64,000 nt of DNA from Bacilli bacterium (GTDB lineage Bacteria > Bacillota_I > Bacilli_A > RFN20 > CAG-288): assembly GCA_022652945.1 (NCBI GenBank), contig JALCRV010000004.1, positions 1 through 64,000 of the forward strand. The letters are read 5' to 3'. The notes beneath the pieces were generated by a model. That model was not told the DNA's origin and ran no database searches. It worked only from the letters and a program-made list of their open reading frames with translations. Of the stretch, positions 45,658 through 54,400 are shown one piece after another (position 1 is the stretch's first letter; each line of letters begins with the position of its first letter). The position numbers were made by a program, and so were the translations under genes.

Positions 45658-47112
45658 ATGGCATCTGAAAATGATATCAGTTTTATCAAAGCAATAGGCG
45701 ATTTTTCGGTAATTGTTGACGATTGCGTGAATGACGGAACTGAGCCGAAGCCGGAGATTGCAACGGTTGGAGAAGGGATTAATGTTATAGACTCGATTCG
45801 ACTCTTCCTTCTGAAAAATCACATTCCAGTTGTTTGCTATCGAACTGTCCCGTCCGATCCATCGGTTTTCTCCGGTGCTTCTCTTTCAATCATCGATTGG
45901 GACATGACTTCTATTACTGCAGCAAGAGCGGTTGTGGAGGAAAGTGTGAAAGACATGATTGAGGAGCATGTCAAGAGGTTTTTTTCTCCTGTTTTGATTG
46001 TAACTAGCGAATCATTAGATGTAATCAAAAGTGCTTTGGAAGAAGAAGACTGGTATCCAAAGAACACTAAGCGGATCATTTTGAAAAAAAAGGACGATTT
46101 TAAGATTGACGGCTTTTTTTCTGATAAAAGGTTCGTCGCCTTTTTACAAGATACTTTTTCCCGTTTTCCATCATTGAAGGTCCTCAGTGAATGGCATCAA
46201 GCGATGCTAGATGGAGGAAACGAGCTCTTCACAGAAATGTCCGAATTGTCACCTTCTTGGGCTAAGACTCTCTTCGATAATTTTGCTGATGGAGAAAATG
46301 ATGTCGGCCTCGCACTAGAGTCAAAAAGAAGACATTTTGGTTCTTTTTTGTGCACCAATCTTCTTGGGAGGGTGGACTTTACCTTTAAATCTTTGGAGTC
46401 TGAAGAAGAGTTGCCCGTTGACACGACTCTAGGAAAGGTTGGCGAAACGCCCAACTATTTATTAGAAAGAATCGTTGAGCATTCGAGATTAGTTCTTTTA
46501 GGTGATGAGAACAATGGTGTCTCAGCAAAGCCTCACGCTGGTGACCTTTTTGTTTTTAATAAAAATGAGTCACTGCTTAAAGATTATGTAGATCTAGACC
46601 AACTTCTCGAAAATGAAGACTATTGCCTTTTAAACATCAGAGCACAGTGTGATTTCGCCAGGAAGAAAAAAGATGTTTATCCCAAACTTTATTGCCTCCT
46701 TGGAACTTTCAGCAATACCTTGAAGAAATCAGGCGGAGCCAAATATCCTATAATCGTGAAAAATGATCGCATAATTGACTCTGACAATAAATCCCATCTT
46801 TTTTCTGAAATAACCGGTTATCAAGAATCAGAATTGAAGCAGCTTGAAAGGGTTCTTAACGAGGAAGATCCCACGCGATGTGGCGGAGATTATTCAGAGA
46901 AGCCATCAGAGGCAATCGTTTCCTGCGTTTTGGGACACAATAGCGTTTCTTTTCAGTTTCACTCCTTGTTTGTGATTCCCTTTGAGGCAATCAAGTCTTT
47001 GCGAAAGGCTACCCTCCTAGACCCATACCTATCAAGGGTTCAACAAAAGTTTTCTTTGTATATGGTTAGAGTTGGCGTCCCAAATACCCCGCTGAATGAT
47101 TTATACAAGTAG
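45658..47112 (+). CDS. Receiver-like protein, probable effector of kinase operon
   Basis: The 484-residue protein begins 2 bases after the kinase stop, with AGGAGG inside the kinase's last codons. Residues 16-145 look like a response regulator receiver domain: VIVDDC with the acidic pair Asp 21-Asp 22, SIIDWDM with Asp 80 as possible phosphoacceptor, VLIVTSE with Thr 116, and RIILKKK with Lys 143-145. The receiver is stretched by a loop before Asp 80. The remaining 340 residues (e.g. LFVFNKNESLLKDYV, YCLLNIRAQCDFARKKKD) match no family I know and are the likely output or effector part. Function is inferred from gene order. Confidence 0.6.
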   Translation: MASENDISFIKAIGDFSVIVDDCVNDGTEPKPEIATVGEGINVIDSIRLFLLKNHIPVVCYRTVPSDPSVFSGASLSIIDWDMTSITAARAVVEESVKDMIEEHVKRFFSPVLIVTSESLDVIKSALEEEDWYPKNTKRIILKKKDDFKIDGFFSDKRFVAFLQDTFSRFPSLKVLSEWHQAMLDGGNELFTEMSELSPSWAKTLFDNFADGENDVGLALESKRRHFGSFLCTNLLGRVDFTFKSLESEEELPVDTTLGKVGETPNYLLERIVEHSRLVLLGDENNGVSAKPHAGDLFVFNKNESLLKDYVDLDQLLENEDYCLLNIRAQCDFARKKKDVYPKLYCLLGTFSNTLKKSGGAKYPIIVKNDRIIDSDNKSHLFSEITGYQESELKQLERVLNEEDPTRCGGDYSEKPSEAIVSCVLGHNSVSFQFHSLFVIPFEAIKSLRKATLLDPYLSRVQQKFSLYMVRVGVPNTPLNDLYK

Positions 47113-47285
47113 TTTGAATTCATTCCTACTTAGTTTTCATTTTGTTTTGCTTAGATACAATAAGCATTTTCAATTTATGTCTGCAAGCAAATAACTAACT
47201 TGTCGTTTAAATAAAACTCGTTTTGCAAGCATCTCACAATTTGTCCACCACGAAAATGAATATTACGCCATTTTAAATAAATTTG

Positions 47286-48302
47286 ATGATTTTACTAAAG
47301 TGTTGCTGAGTCGAAGATTGGTTTTGAGCTAGAATATTCTTGCCAAACAACAGGATCTCCCGTGGCGGCCTGCTGATGTTGTTTGGCGATAACCTCTTGC
47401 CAGGACGCCACCCGAGATCCAAAACAAGAGGCTTTTTGTATGGAAGAGAAATGCCCTTACTGCGGATCATGCCATGTGAAGAGGAACGGAAGGTCTGGAA
47501 ACGGGAAGCAGAGGCGTCTCTGCCTCGCATGCGGAAGGTCCTTCGTGAAAGAGACGCATACGGTCTTCGCCTCGAGGAAGCTCGGCGAGGAGAAATTCAG
47601 GATGCTGATAGCGCTCATCATCAGGGATGCGACTGTCGAAACCATCAGCGAATGCCTCGGGGTCTTGTCCAAGACAGCCTACGTATGGAGGATGAAGCTC
47701 TACGGCTGCTTCGCCGGATACCAGAAAAGCCTTGTCCTAAAGGGGAAAGTCTGGATAGATGAGACGATGTTCCCTGTGTCAGGCGGGAAGATATGCTTCG
47801 GGGAAGGCGGAAGAAAGCTGAGAGGAGCGAGCAGGAACCAGACGGTCGTCTGCGCCGGGATAGACAGAGGATGGCACAGGATCGCCTTCGTCGCGGGCCG
47901 GGGCCATATCAGCTCCGCCAGGTGCCTTGAGGTCTACGGCCCTCACGTCGAGCGAGGCTCAGAGCTTGTGCACGACGGCACATTCTCGCACGACAGGCTG
48001 GTAAAGGAGAAAGGCCTGAAAGGGACGACGTGCAAGTCGACGGTTAAGTCCTTCAGGCCTCTGATGAAGCCGATAGACGACTTCTGCGCGATGATAAAGA
48101 GAAACAAGGTCATCCATATGGGAGGGATGGATGATTACCTCCAGAATTACCTTGACTGGATAACGTTCAAGCCTTGCCTAAGAAGCCTGAAGATGGATGA
48201 AAAGATAAGGAAAGTGGAAGCATACTGCTTCCATTCAAGGGTGGTGTTCCGCGTAAAAGACCGCTACTGTGGCATTATGCAGCAACACTTTGGTAAAATC
48301 AT
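47286..48302 (+). mobile_element. IS1595-like insertion sequence
   Basis: Terminal inverted repeats of 23 bp with one mismatch lie at 47286-47308 and 48280-48302. Outside them the similar 10-mers ATTTTAAATA (47270-47279) and ATTTTTAATA (48308-48317) may be a worn target duplication, so the true ends could lie a few bases further out. It encodes one DDE transposase and is markedly GC-richer than the host sequence. Confidence 0.85.
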
Positions 48303-48315
48303 TGAATATTTTTAA
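47440..48315 (+). CDS. IS1595-family (ISXO2-like) transposase
   Basis: The start at ATG 47440 is preceded by AAGAGG; the frame is open back to 47383. The 291-residue protein has an N-terminal zinc ribbon (CPYCGSCHVKRN ... CLACGRSF), an HTH (TVETISECLGVLSKTAYVWRM) and a DDE catalytic core: KVWIDETMF, NQTVVCAGIDRG and LVHDGTFSH, with a closing YLDWITFKPC. This order is that of ISXO2-type transposases. Its stop codon lies just beyond the conserved inverted repeat. The frame is intact, so the element may be active. GC-rich codon use differs from neighbours, a sign of recent arrival. Confidence 0.88.
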   Translation: MEEKCPYCGSCHVKRNGRSGNGKQRRLCLACGRSFVKETHTVFASRKLGEEKFRMLIALIIRDATVETISECLGVLSKTAYVWRMKLYGCFAGYQKSLVLKGKVWIDETMFPVSGGKICFGEGGRKLRGASRNQTVVCAGIDRGWHRIAFVAGRGHISSARCLEVYGPHVERGSELVHDGTFSHDRLVKEKGLKGTTCKSTVKSFRPLMKPIDDFCAMIKRNKVIHMGGMDDYLQNYLDWITFKPCLRSLKMDEKIRKVEAYCFHSRVVFRVKDRYCGIMQQHFGKIIEYF

Positions 48316-48526
48316 TATTATTTTCAAAAACCATATTAAGAATTTCTAATGGGACAGAAGAAATATTATTTCCATAACATCCTTGTCCAGCAAAAAGATC
48401 AAGATAAACAATTTCCTTATAGGTTAAATTACTAGAATATCTTACGCTATTAATAATTCGGAGATATATGCCAAAATAATAAGAAGCAAATTTAGTTTTA
48501 GAAAGACTAGCATCATCAGGATTCAA
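48306..48526 (-). pseudogene. Truncated three-Cys-motif-partner (TcmP)-like gene
   Basis: About 70 residues remain: a helix LSKTKFASYYFGIYLRIINS, then EIVYLDLFAGQGCYG, where DLFAGQGxxG matches the methyltransferase-like core of TcmP proteins (three-Cys-motif partner). The frame ends at the insertion-element boundary. No continuation appears on the far side of the element, so the 3' part was lost. The 5' end is also unclear: an ATG further upstream comes into frame only if the T7 run near 48526 loses one base. TcmP proteins occur with restriction-like and phage-related genes. The reading is by motif and fold pattern. Confidence 0.6.
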
Positions 48527-48797
48527 AAAAACTTTTTTGCAACTTCATTTCCTTCTTTTGTTCGTTTAACTTTTTCTCCCCTTAATAATATTAACAAAAA
48601 TTCATTTATCGTTGAAGTCCAAATTTCCAGCACTATATATCGGCCTAAAATCAGTCAGAATAGACATCAAGCATAATAAAGAGCAGAAAATCAAACTTTT
48701 TCTCAAATCACCAATACCCATTTGGCCGATAAACGACTCACAAATCCCATGAGTTTTCCAATGGATATGCTTTCATAAGCAGAAATATCTAGGCAAA

Positions 48798-50858
48798 TTA
48801 ATGGGGATAATTTCGGGTAATTAATTGGTGCCTTTTTGCCAAATTCTGAATCTCATCATCTTTCAATCTTTCATCATCGCGATGAACCGCAAGAATAGAG
48901 CACTCATTTCTTCTGATATAAGCAATGTAAATAAGACTTAAATTCTTTTGCTCCTTGTAATAAAAATAAATATAGCTTAACACCAACTTGTGATCAAAGG
49001 ACGTAACCGGTCTGTCAGCAAAAATCAAAGAAAAATCCAGCCCATTTTTTTCTGTTATTCTTAAAGCTAAAGGGGCCTTTTTTTCTTTTCTCAAATCCTG
49101 TATTTTTCTGTAAAATGACTCTTGATCTTCCGGGCTTGAATCAAGAATATGAAGCATAATTTCAAATAGTTGTCTGTCTGTGTTTGAATTTAGAGCGACT
49201 GATAGCCACTCTGCTGTTTTCGAGAAGCAAAAAACAGGTTTAGAATTAGGAGAGATACCAAGTGCGCATTGAGAATAGTATATTTCAATGTCTCGTCCCC
49301 AATCAGAGTCACAAAAATAGATGCCTGTATCAGCCTCGTTGCTTCTATCTTTCATATTTTGTTCTAACAATCCGCTTAAATTCATCGTTTTATAGCAAAA
49401 TAGTCCTAAAATGGTCATTTCGTCATCAATAATGAATCTTTTATCTTTACAGCCAATCATTCTCTCTTGAAAATATTTGACAGTGAAAAGAGGGCTATTT
49501 AGAAAATCCATAACCATAATAAGATCAAATACATTAATAACAACAACGTTTACGCCCAAACCCGAGCCTTGGTTTCTCATGTTGAAACCAGGAAGATAAG
49601 CACCCATTTCTTCAAAAGTTACACAAATAGGTATAGCTTCAGCCACTTCTTTCTCATCAATGGAACGAATCACTTTATTATCATTTCCAACAATATCCAG
49701 CTTGTGTTTTAATGACAATGTAGCTAAAACTCTTTGGCATTGTTTTATTCCTTTTTCGATAAGAAGCTTATAAGATTCCCCGACTTTTTCCGGGCTTTCA
49801 AAAACTGAATCAGGAGTAACCTTGCCTCCTTTAACTTCTACAATAAAGAGAATTCCTTTATAGAGACAAAGGCCGTCATTTTCAAATCCAAATCCTTTAC
49901 CTTCTGAAAAATGATTGTTTTTTAAATATTCACAACCGGGAAAATACTTAATAAATTGATTTGCGACAAAAGTCTCAAAGGACTTTTTTTCATTTGATGA
50001 CCATTCCTCGTGCACTTCGGTTAGGAAGTGATGATTAATATATCCTTCCAAGCAACGAATAAACCTTGAAGAAACAAGGTCTAATGAGAAGCAGTAAATA
50101 TTTCCATCTGAATTGATAAATATTTTCCTGAATTTGTCTATAGGCGCCATTAATGAGCCAAGAAAAAAAGCATTTTCATTCAACGATCCAAATTCAGCAG
50201 ACATGAATTCAGCAATTGGCCAGATTTTGTCGTCTTTTGGAACAATAAAACAATCTGTTTGTCTATATCTGGAGTAGTTATCTATAAATTCTCTAAAAGT
50301 AATTTTCGATGGGACATGGAATCCTATGAAATTGTCATAAACTTTATAAAGCCATTGTTTGATATAACCTGCGTCAAAATCAAGATGCTTTTTTAAAAAG
50401 TCATTCTCAGAATCCAAAACAAAATCAAGAATTTTACCTTTAAACGGCATTAAAACCTCGGTGATTTCGTTTTGGCAATATCTAATTTCCTCAAGATTAT
50501 CATCAACGGTATTTTCATTGGCACATTTGAAATTTACAATCGTTTTATTGATAGAATAAACAAGGGATAGCAAATCTTCATAATTCAATCTTCTATTACC
50601 AGGTACAATTTTATGGGTCATCAGAAAAGCAAATAAGAAAATAAATGCATTATCCACTCCACAATAATTCTTGCCCCCTACTTTGTAATCGGGAAAACAA
50701 GTGGTAAGCAACAGAAATGAAGAATCGCTTAATTTTCCAAGAAGATCAATCAAATCAACACCAAATAATAAGTCCTTGATACAATCAAAATCCGGGAGTC
50801 CTTTTTTGCTTTTTTCGATGCTGTTTTCAAAAGCATGTGACGTTTCTTTTTTACTCAT
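48798..50858 (-). CDS. Predicted PD-(D/E)XK nuclease, partner of AlbA_2 protein
   Basis: The ATG at 50858 overlaps the end of the upstream gene by 8 bases; the frame is open to 50924. The 686-residue protein is cytoplasmic. Mid-protein a nuclease-like core is visible: FENDGLCLYKGILFIVEVKG (about 345-364), where Asp and E-x-K fit a PD-(D/E)XK nuclease. The N-terminal third is helical and the C-terminal third mixed; no helicase or methyltransferase motif is seen. Overlap with the AlbA_2 gene implies coupled translation and a joint complex. It is likely an effector nuclease of a defence unit; the exact family is not recognised. Confidence 0.62.
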   Translation of the reverse strand: MSKKETSHAFENSIEKSKKGLPDFDCIKDLLFGVDLIDLLGKLSDSSFLLLTTCFPDYKVGGKNYCGVDNAFIFLFAFLMTHKIVPGNRRLNYEDLLSLVYSINKTIVNFKCANENTVDDNLEEIRYCQNEITEVLMPFKGKILDFVLDSENDFLKKHLDFDAGYIKQWLYKVYDNFIGFHVPSKITFREFIDNYSRYRQTDCFIVPKDDKIWPIAEFMSAEFGSLNENAFFLGSLMAPIDKFRKIFINSDGNIYCFSLDLVSSRFIRCLEGYINHHFLTEVHEEWSSNEKKSFETFVANQFIKYFPGCEYLKNNHFSEGKGFGFENDGLCLYKGILFIVEVKGGKVTPDSVFESPEKVGESYKLLIEKGIKQCQRVLATLSLKHKLDIVGNDNKVIRSIDEKEVAEAIPICVTFEEMGAYLPGFNMRNQGSGLGVNVVVINVFDLIMVMDFLNSPLFTVKYFQERMIGCKDKRFIIDDEMTILGLFCYKTMNLSGLLEQNMKDRSNEADTGIYFCDSDWGRDIEIYYSQCALGISPNSKPVFCFSKTAEWLSVALNSNTDRQLFEIMLHILDSSPEDQESFYRKIQDLRKEKKAPLALRITEKNGLDFSLIFADRPVTSFDHKLVLSYIYFYYKEQKNLSLIYIAYIRRNECSILAVHRDDERLKDDEIQNLAKRHQLITRNYPH

Positions 50859-52137
50859 TTTCCGCCTTTTCCACAAAAACATGTTCTGTAGGCAAAGCAT
50901 CATTGAAGATATCCTGAAAACCATTTTCTTTTCGCCATCGTTTGTGCATTCTCATCATGGCTTGAGAACTCGCAATTTTACGTTTCAGCGCATTTTTTTC
51001 CAATTCACTGGCGCAGTCAATAAGCTTTCCAACAAAATACTGTTCCTTTTGAATCCAAGCAACCATATCGCAATACTCATTCAGATGCAGCATTACAAAT
51101 TCTTTTAAATGTGCCACCTCATCCTCATCTTCATATAAATCAACAACCTCAAACACTCTACGAACAGCTTCCTTAGATTCAGAATTGTAATTGTTGCGAA
51201 GGCAAAAGAAAACAATCGAAAAGTCAATTGAATCTTTTGTGAAATACCGAAATGAGTAATTCTCGTTGGAACTTTTATTTTCAATGAACCTTTCTTCTGG
51301 AACCGGGACTTCTGCCCGTCCCCCGTCAAGTTCCTCCATAGTACAACAATATATGACACGACTCCACAAAAAGAGTCTTAACGTAAAGGATACAGGTTTA
51401 AAGTCTGTTTGAATGACTTGATAAATAGTCTGAGTTTGTTTTTCGTCATCGCTCGAATCAAGATCGAACAATATCGCATAAGCAGGATTGGTTTTATAAA
51501 AAAGCAAATAACTCAATCCACTTTCTTCATAATTGGGTGACCACATTTTGACATCTTTTAGATATATTCGAAATTGTTCAAGCGGATCAAAAATATCCTC
51601 GTTCCCAAACTTCCTCTTCCAAAGGTTTTCGATAATGTTCCTATCAGCATTTTGGTCCCGTGGAGTATTCGTTGCTTGATTTCGGACAATTATTCCTATC
51701 CCCGCTCTTTTCCTGTAATCTCCTTTTGAGGGATAAGACTTTGTCAGGAAAAATGGAATGTTATGGGAATTGGATTCAATTACTATGACATCAAGTCTTT
51801 TTTCCTGAATTTTAATTGATGTTATACGAAAATCCGGGCGTATCCCACCCGAGAAAGGTGCCTCTCTTATTATTTGAGTGACTTCATCATTTTTTTCGTT
51901 TAAATGAATAGTCTCATCAACGCCTTTTATTTCGCCAGCATTTGTAACTCCGATAATTATATATGATAAATCATTATAGGTTGAGTTCGAAAAAGCAAGA
52001 AAGTCCATAATAAGATTGCCATTATCATCAGGGCCATACCATTCTTCTTTAAAATCATAATAGGCACTTTCAGTCTTGGAATCTTTGAGAATATCTTCAA
52101 TTGTTTTTGACAATGTTTGCTCGTTTATTTTAATCAT
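50851..52137 (-). CDS. AlbA_2 (Schlafen-type) domain protein
   Basis: The ATG at 52137 has GGAAAGG upstream and is chosen over 52155. The 428-residue protein starts with an AlbA_2 domain: SAYYDFKEEWYG, IMDFLAFSNSTYNDLSYIII and GVTNAGEIKGVDE (about 20-70), which match the Schlafen/AlbA_2 nucleic-acid-binding fold. A long region without recognised motifs follows. AlbA_2 proteins often accompany nuclease or toxin genes in defence loci. It overlaps the nuclease gene downstream by 8 bases. It probably recognises a nucleic acid or nucleotide signal that controls its partner. Confidence 0.75.
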   Translation of the reverse strand: MIKINEQTLSKTIEDILKDSKTESAYYDFKEEWYGPDDNGNLIMDFLAFSNSTYNDLSYIIIGVTNAGEIKGVDETIHLNEKNDEVTQIIREAPFSGGIRPDFRITSIKIQEKRLDVIVIESNSHNIPFFLTKSYPSKGDYRKRAGIGIIVRNQATNTPRDQNADRNIIENLWKRKFGNEDIFDPLEQFRIYLKDVKMWSPNYEESGLSYLLFYKTNPAYAILFDLDSSDDEKQTQTIYQVIQTDFKPVSFTLRLFLWSRVIYCCTMEELDGGRAEVPVPEERFIENKSSNENYSFRYFTKDSIDFSIVFFCLRNNYNSESKEAVRRVFEVVDLYEDEDEVAHLKEFVMLHLNEYCDMVAWIQKEQYFVGKLIDCASELEKNALKRKIASSQAMMRMHKRWRKENGFQDIFNDALPTEHVFVEKAENE

Positions 52138-52501
52138 TTTTGACCTTTCCTTCACCTATCGCTTACTAAGGCAAGAAATTCCAAATTCCGTTCAATAATA
52201 AGACATTCGCTCACTTATAAGAAAAATTTTTCTTTTTAAAATTATAGCATTATTAGCAAAAGGAAAGGGAAGACGAAAAGAGATTTTCCATTGGTCAGGG
52301 CCGTTTTTTACAAAAAGTATAAGCTTTGATTTTAAATATAAACGGTTTCCCCATATGAAATCACCTTTTTTATGCAAAGTTAGAAATTTTATTCAAGTAT
52401 AAAACAGGGGCTTGGAGCTCACTTCCAACTGAAAGATGTAAAAAAAGATTATAATAAAGTCATTAAAAAGAATTATTTAAACATCAAAGTGGAAAACAGA
52501 C
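52138..52501. other. Divergent intergenic region, 364 bp
   Basis: No gene is supported. TATAAT at about 52450 may be the -10 box of the plus-strand DUF2075 gene; a good -35 box is not evident. Confidence 0.35.
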
Positions 52502-54373
52502 ATGATAGTTTATGAAAATGCCCTAAATGACTTTATATCCCAATGCAACAAAGGCATCATTGCTGATGAAGTTGCTAAGAAGATGCAAGTAGAAGGAATT
52601 CCTTTTGGTCATCCCGAAGAAAACTCCTGGGTAAATTCCCTCCCTTTCGTTGCTAAGGCTTTAGATGATGATTCTATAGATAAGAACATAAATTTAGCTA
52701 TCGAATATCAGTTCTCTTTAAATAAGAAGCGTATTGATGTCATAGTCTATGGTCAGAATGAGGAAAAAGAAGACTCCCTGGTTGTTATAGAACTTAAACA
52801 ATGGAGCACCGCCACTGATTCTAAAAAGCCAAACTACGTCTTTACCAATGGAGGTGGCGGTGCTCAAGATTACCTCCATCCTTCCTTCCAGGCTTATGCC
52901 TATGGCTGTACCTTAAAAGGCTTTAATTCTGTCATTCAGGATCAGCATGTCGATGTTGAGTCATGTTCCTATCTTCATAATATGGATAACGGATATGAAG
53001 ATATCTTAAGGAACCCAGCAAAATACCCTTTTGTTTCTCAAAGCCCAGTCTTCCTCAAAGATGATGAAGACAAACTCAGAGATTTCATTAAGAAATACGT
53101 CAGATATGGGCGCAAAAAGCTAATCTACGAAATAGATAACGGATCTATCAGACCTTCCAAAAACTTTTCTAATATGCTTTATCAGGCTTTAAAAGGCCAA
53201 CCTATTTTTACTTTAGATGATGAGCAAGCCAATTCAGTCTCCACTATCATCTATGAAGTTACTTCCGCAATTGAGCACAGAAGACGTAAAACTATAATCA
53301 TCAAAGGTGGACCTGGCAGCGGTAAATCTGTTGTAGCCATCAACGCTTTAGGGCAGCTAATCCATCCTCAAAACGGAGAGCCTAATAATGCCGTTTACTG
53401 TACTACCAACTTCACTCCTCGGACTCTTTTCTCCGAACTGTTAGTCAAAGATGACTACAAGAAAAAAGCCATCGATAATCTATTTAGAACCTTAGCGACC
53501 TTTTCAAGGTCTAGAGAATGTGAATTTGATTGTGTCTTAATGGATGAGTCTCATCGTGCTTTCGAGTGGAAGTTCGGCCAAGGAATCAAGAAAGATGTCG
53601 ATATGGCTGAAAAAGTCTTCTACTCTTCCTTAGTCAATGTCTTCTTTATCGATGAAGACCAAGTGGTGACTAAACACGACTATCTCACCATCGACTTAAT
53701 TAAGAAGTACGCTGAGAAATATAACTCCGAGTTAATCGAGGGTGAGGATTTACATCTCACCTCACAATTCAGATGTATGGGTGGGCAGAACTATATCGAC
53801 TTTATTAATTGCTTCCTTGGATATAGCTCCCAGAAAGTCCGTCTCCGCTCAAAGAACTACGACTTTCAGGTCTTTGATACCCCGACAGAGATGTATGACA
53901 AGATCAAAAATCTTCAGATAGATTTCCCTAGAACAAGATTACTGGCCGGTTACACCCATGAATGGGTCAGCAATGAGAAGAATCCTAAATGCGATGCTTC
54001 TAAATATGACTTTGATATGGATGGTCATCGTTTCTTAATGAGATGGAACCGGAAGGTTGATTGGTCCTTCATTAATGATACAGATCAAAACGACCGAATC
54101 GGATGTATTCATACGATTCAAGGCGTGGATATGGATTACGCCGGAGTCATCATCGGTAAAGATTTAATTTATCGCGATGGCCATATAGTCTTCGACAAGA
54201 CTCAGAATGCCAAATCTGATACCGACAGCGGTATCAGAACGGCTGATGAGGCTTTAGCTGAGAGAATGATTAGAAACACTTATAAGGTACTGCTTACTAG
54301 AGCTATATACGGAACATACGTATACTGCGAAGACAAAGCGTTAAACAATTATTTAAAAACTATCATTATTTAA
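52502..54373 (+). CDS. PD-(D/E)XK nuclease fused to DUF2075 domain, paralogue
   Basis: The 623-residue protein has the same layout as the gene at 38969-40840: nuclease-like core RIDVIVYGQNEEKEDSLVVI followed by ELKQWS (about 77-103), Walker A GGPGSGKS (about 269-276), LMDESHRAF (about 346) and a closing IRNTYKVLLTRAIYG. The DEAH-type box reads DESH here. It is transcribed on the plus strand, alone. The two paralogues lie on either side of the methyltransferase-kinase operon and the insertion element, so one may be a copy specialised for a different trigger. Function as helicase-nuclease is predicted from the family only. Confidence 0.82.
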   Translation: MIVYENALNDFISQCNKGIIADEVAKKMQVEGIPFGHPEENSWVNSLPFVAKALDDDSIDKNINLAIEYQFSLNKKRIDVIVYGQNEEKEDSLVVIELKQWSTATDSKKPNYVFTNGGGGAQDYLHPSFQAYAYGCTLKGFNSVIQDQHVDVESCSYLHNMDNGYEDILRNPAKYPFVSQSPVFLKDDEDKLRDFIKKYVRYGRKKLIYEIDNGSIRPSKNFSNMLYQALKGQPIFTLDDEQANSVSTIIYEVTSAIEHRRRKTIIIKGGPGSGKSVVAINALGQLIHPQNGEPNNAVYCTTNFTPRTLFSELLVKDDYKKKAIDNLFRTLATFSRSRECEFDCVLMDESHRAFEWKFGQGIKKDVDMAEKVFYSSLVNVFFIDEDQVVTKHDYLTIDLIKKYAEKYNSELIEGEDLHLTSQFRCMGGQNYIDFINCFLGYSSQKVRLRSKNYDFQVFDTPTEMYDKIKNLQIDFPRTRLLAGYTHEWVSNEKNPKCDASKYDFDMDGHRFLMRWNRKVDWSFINDTDQNDRIGCIHTIQGVDMDYAGVIIGKDLIYRDGHIVFDKTQNAKSDTDSGIRTADEALAERMIRNTYKVLLTRAIYGTYVYCEDKALNNYLKTIII

Positions 54374-54400
54374 AATGTAGTCGAAATCTAATGGATTTGT

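Noticed and set aside
47340-47762. Second frame inside the insertion element as a separate or frameshifted ORF
   Set aside because: The transposase frame is intact from 47440 with all catalytic blocks; the other frame reads only an Arg-rich shadow of the same GC-rich DNA.
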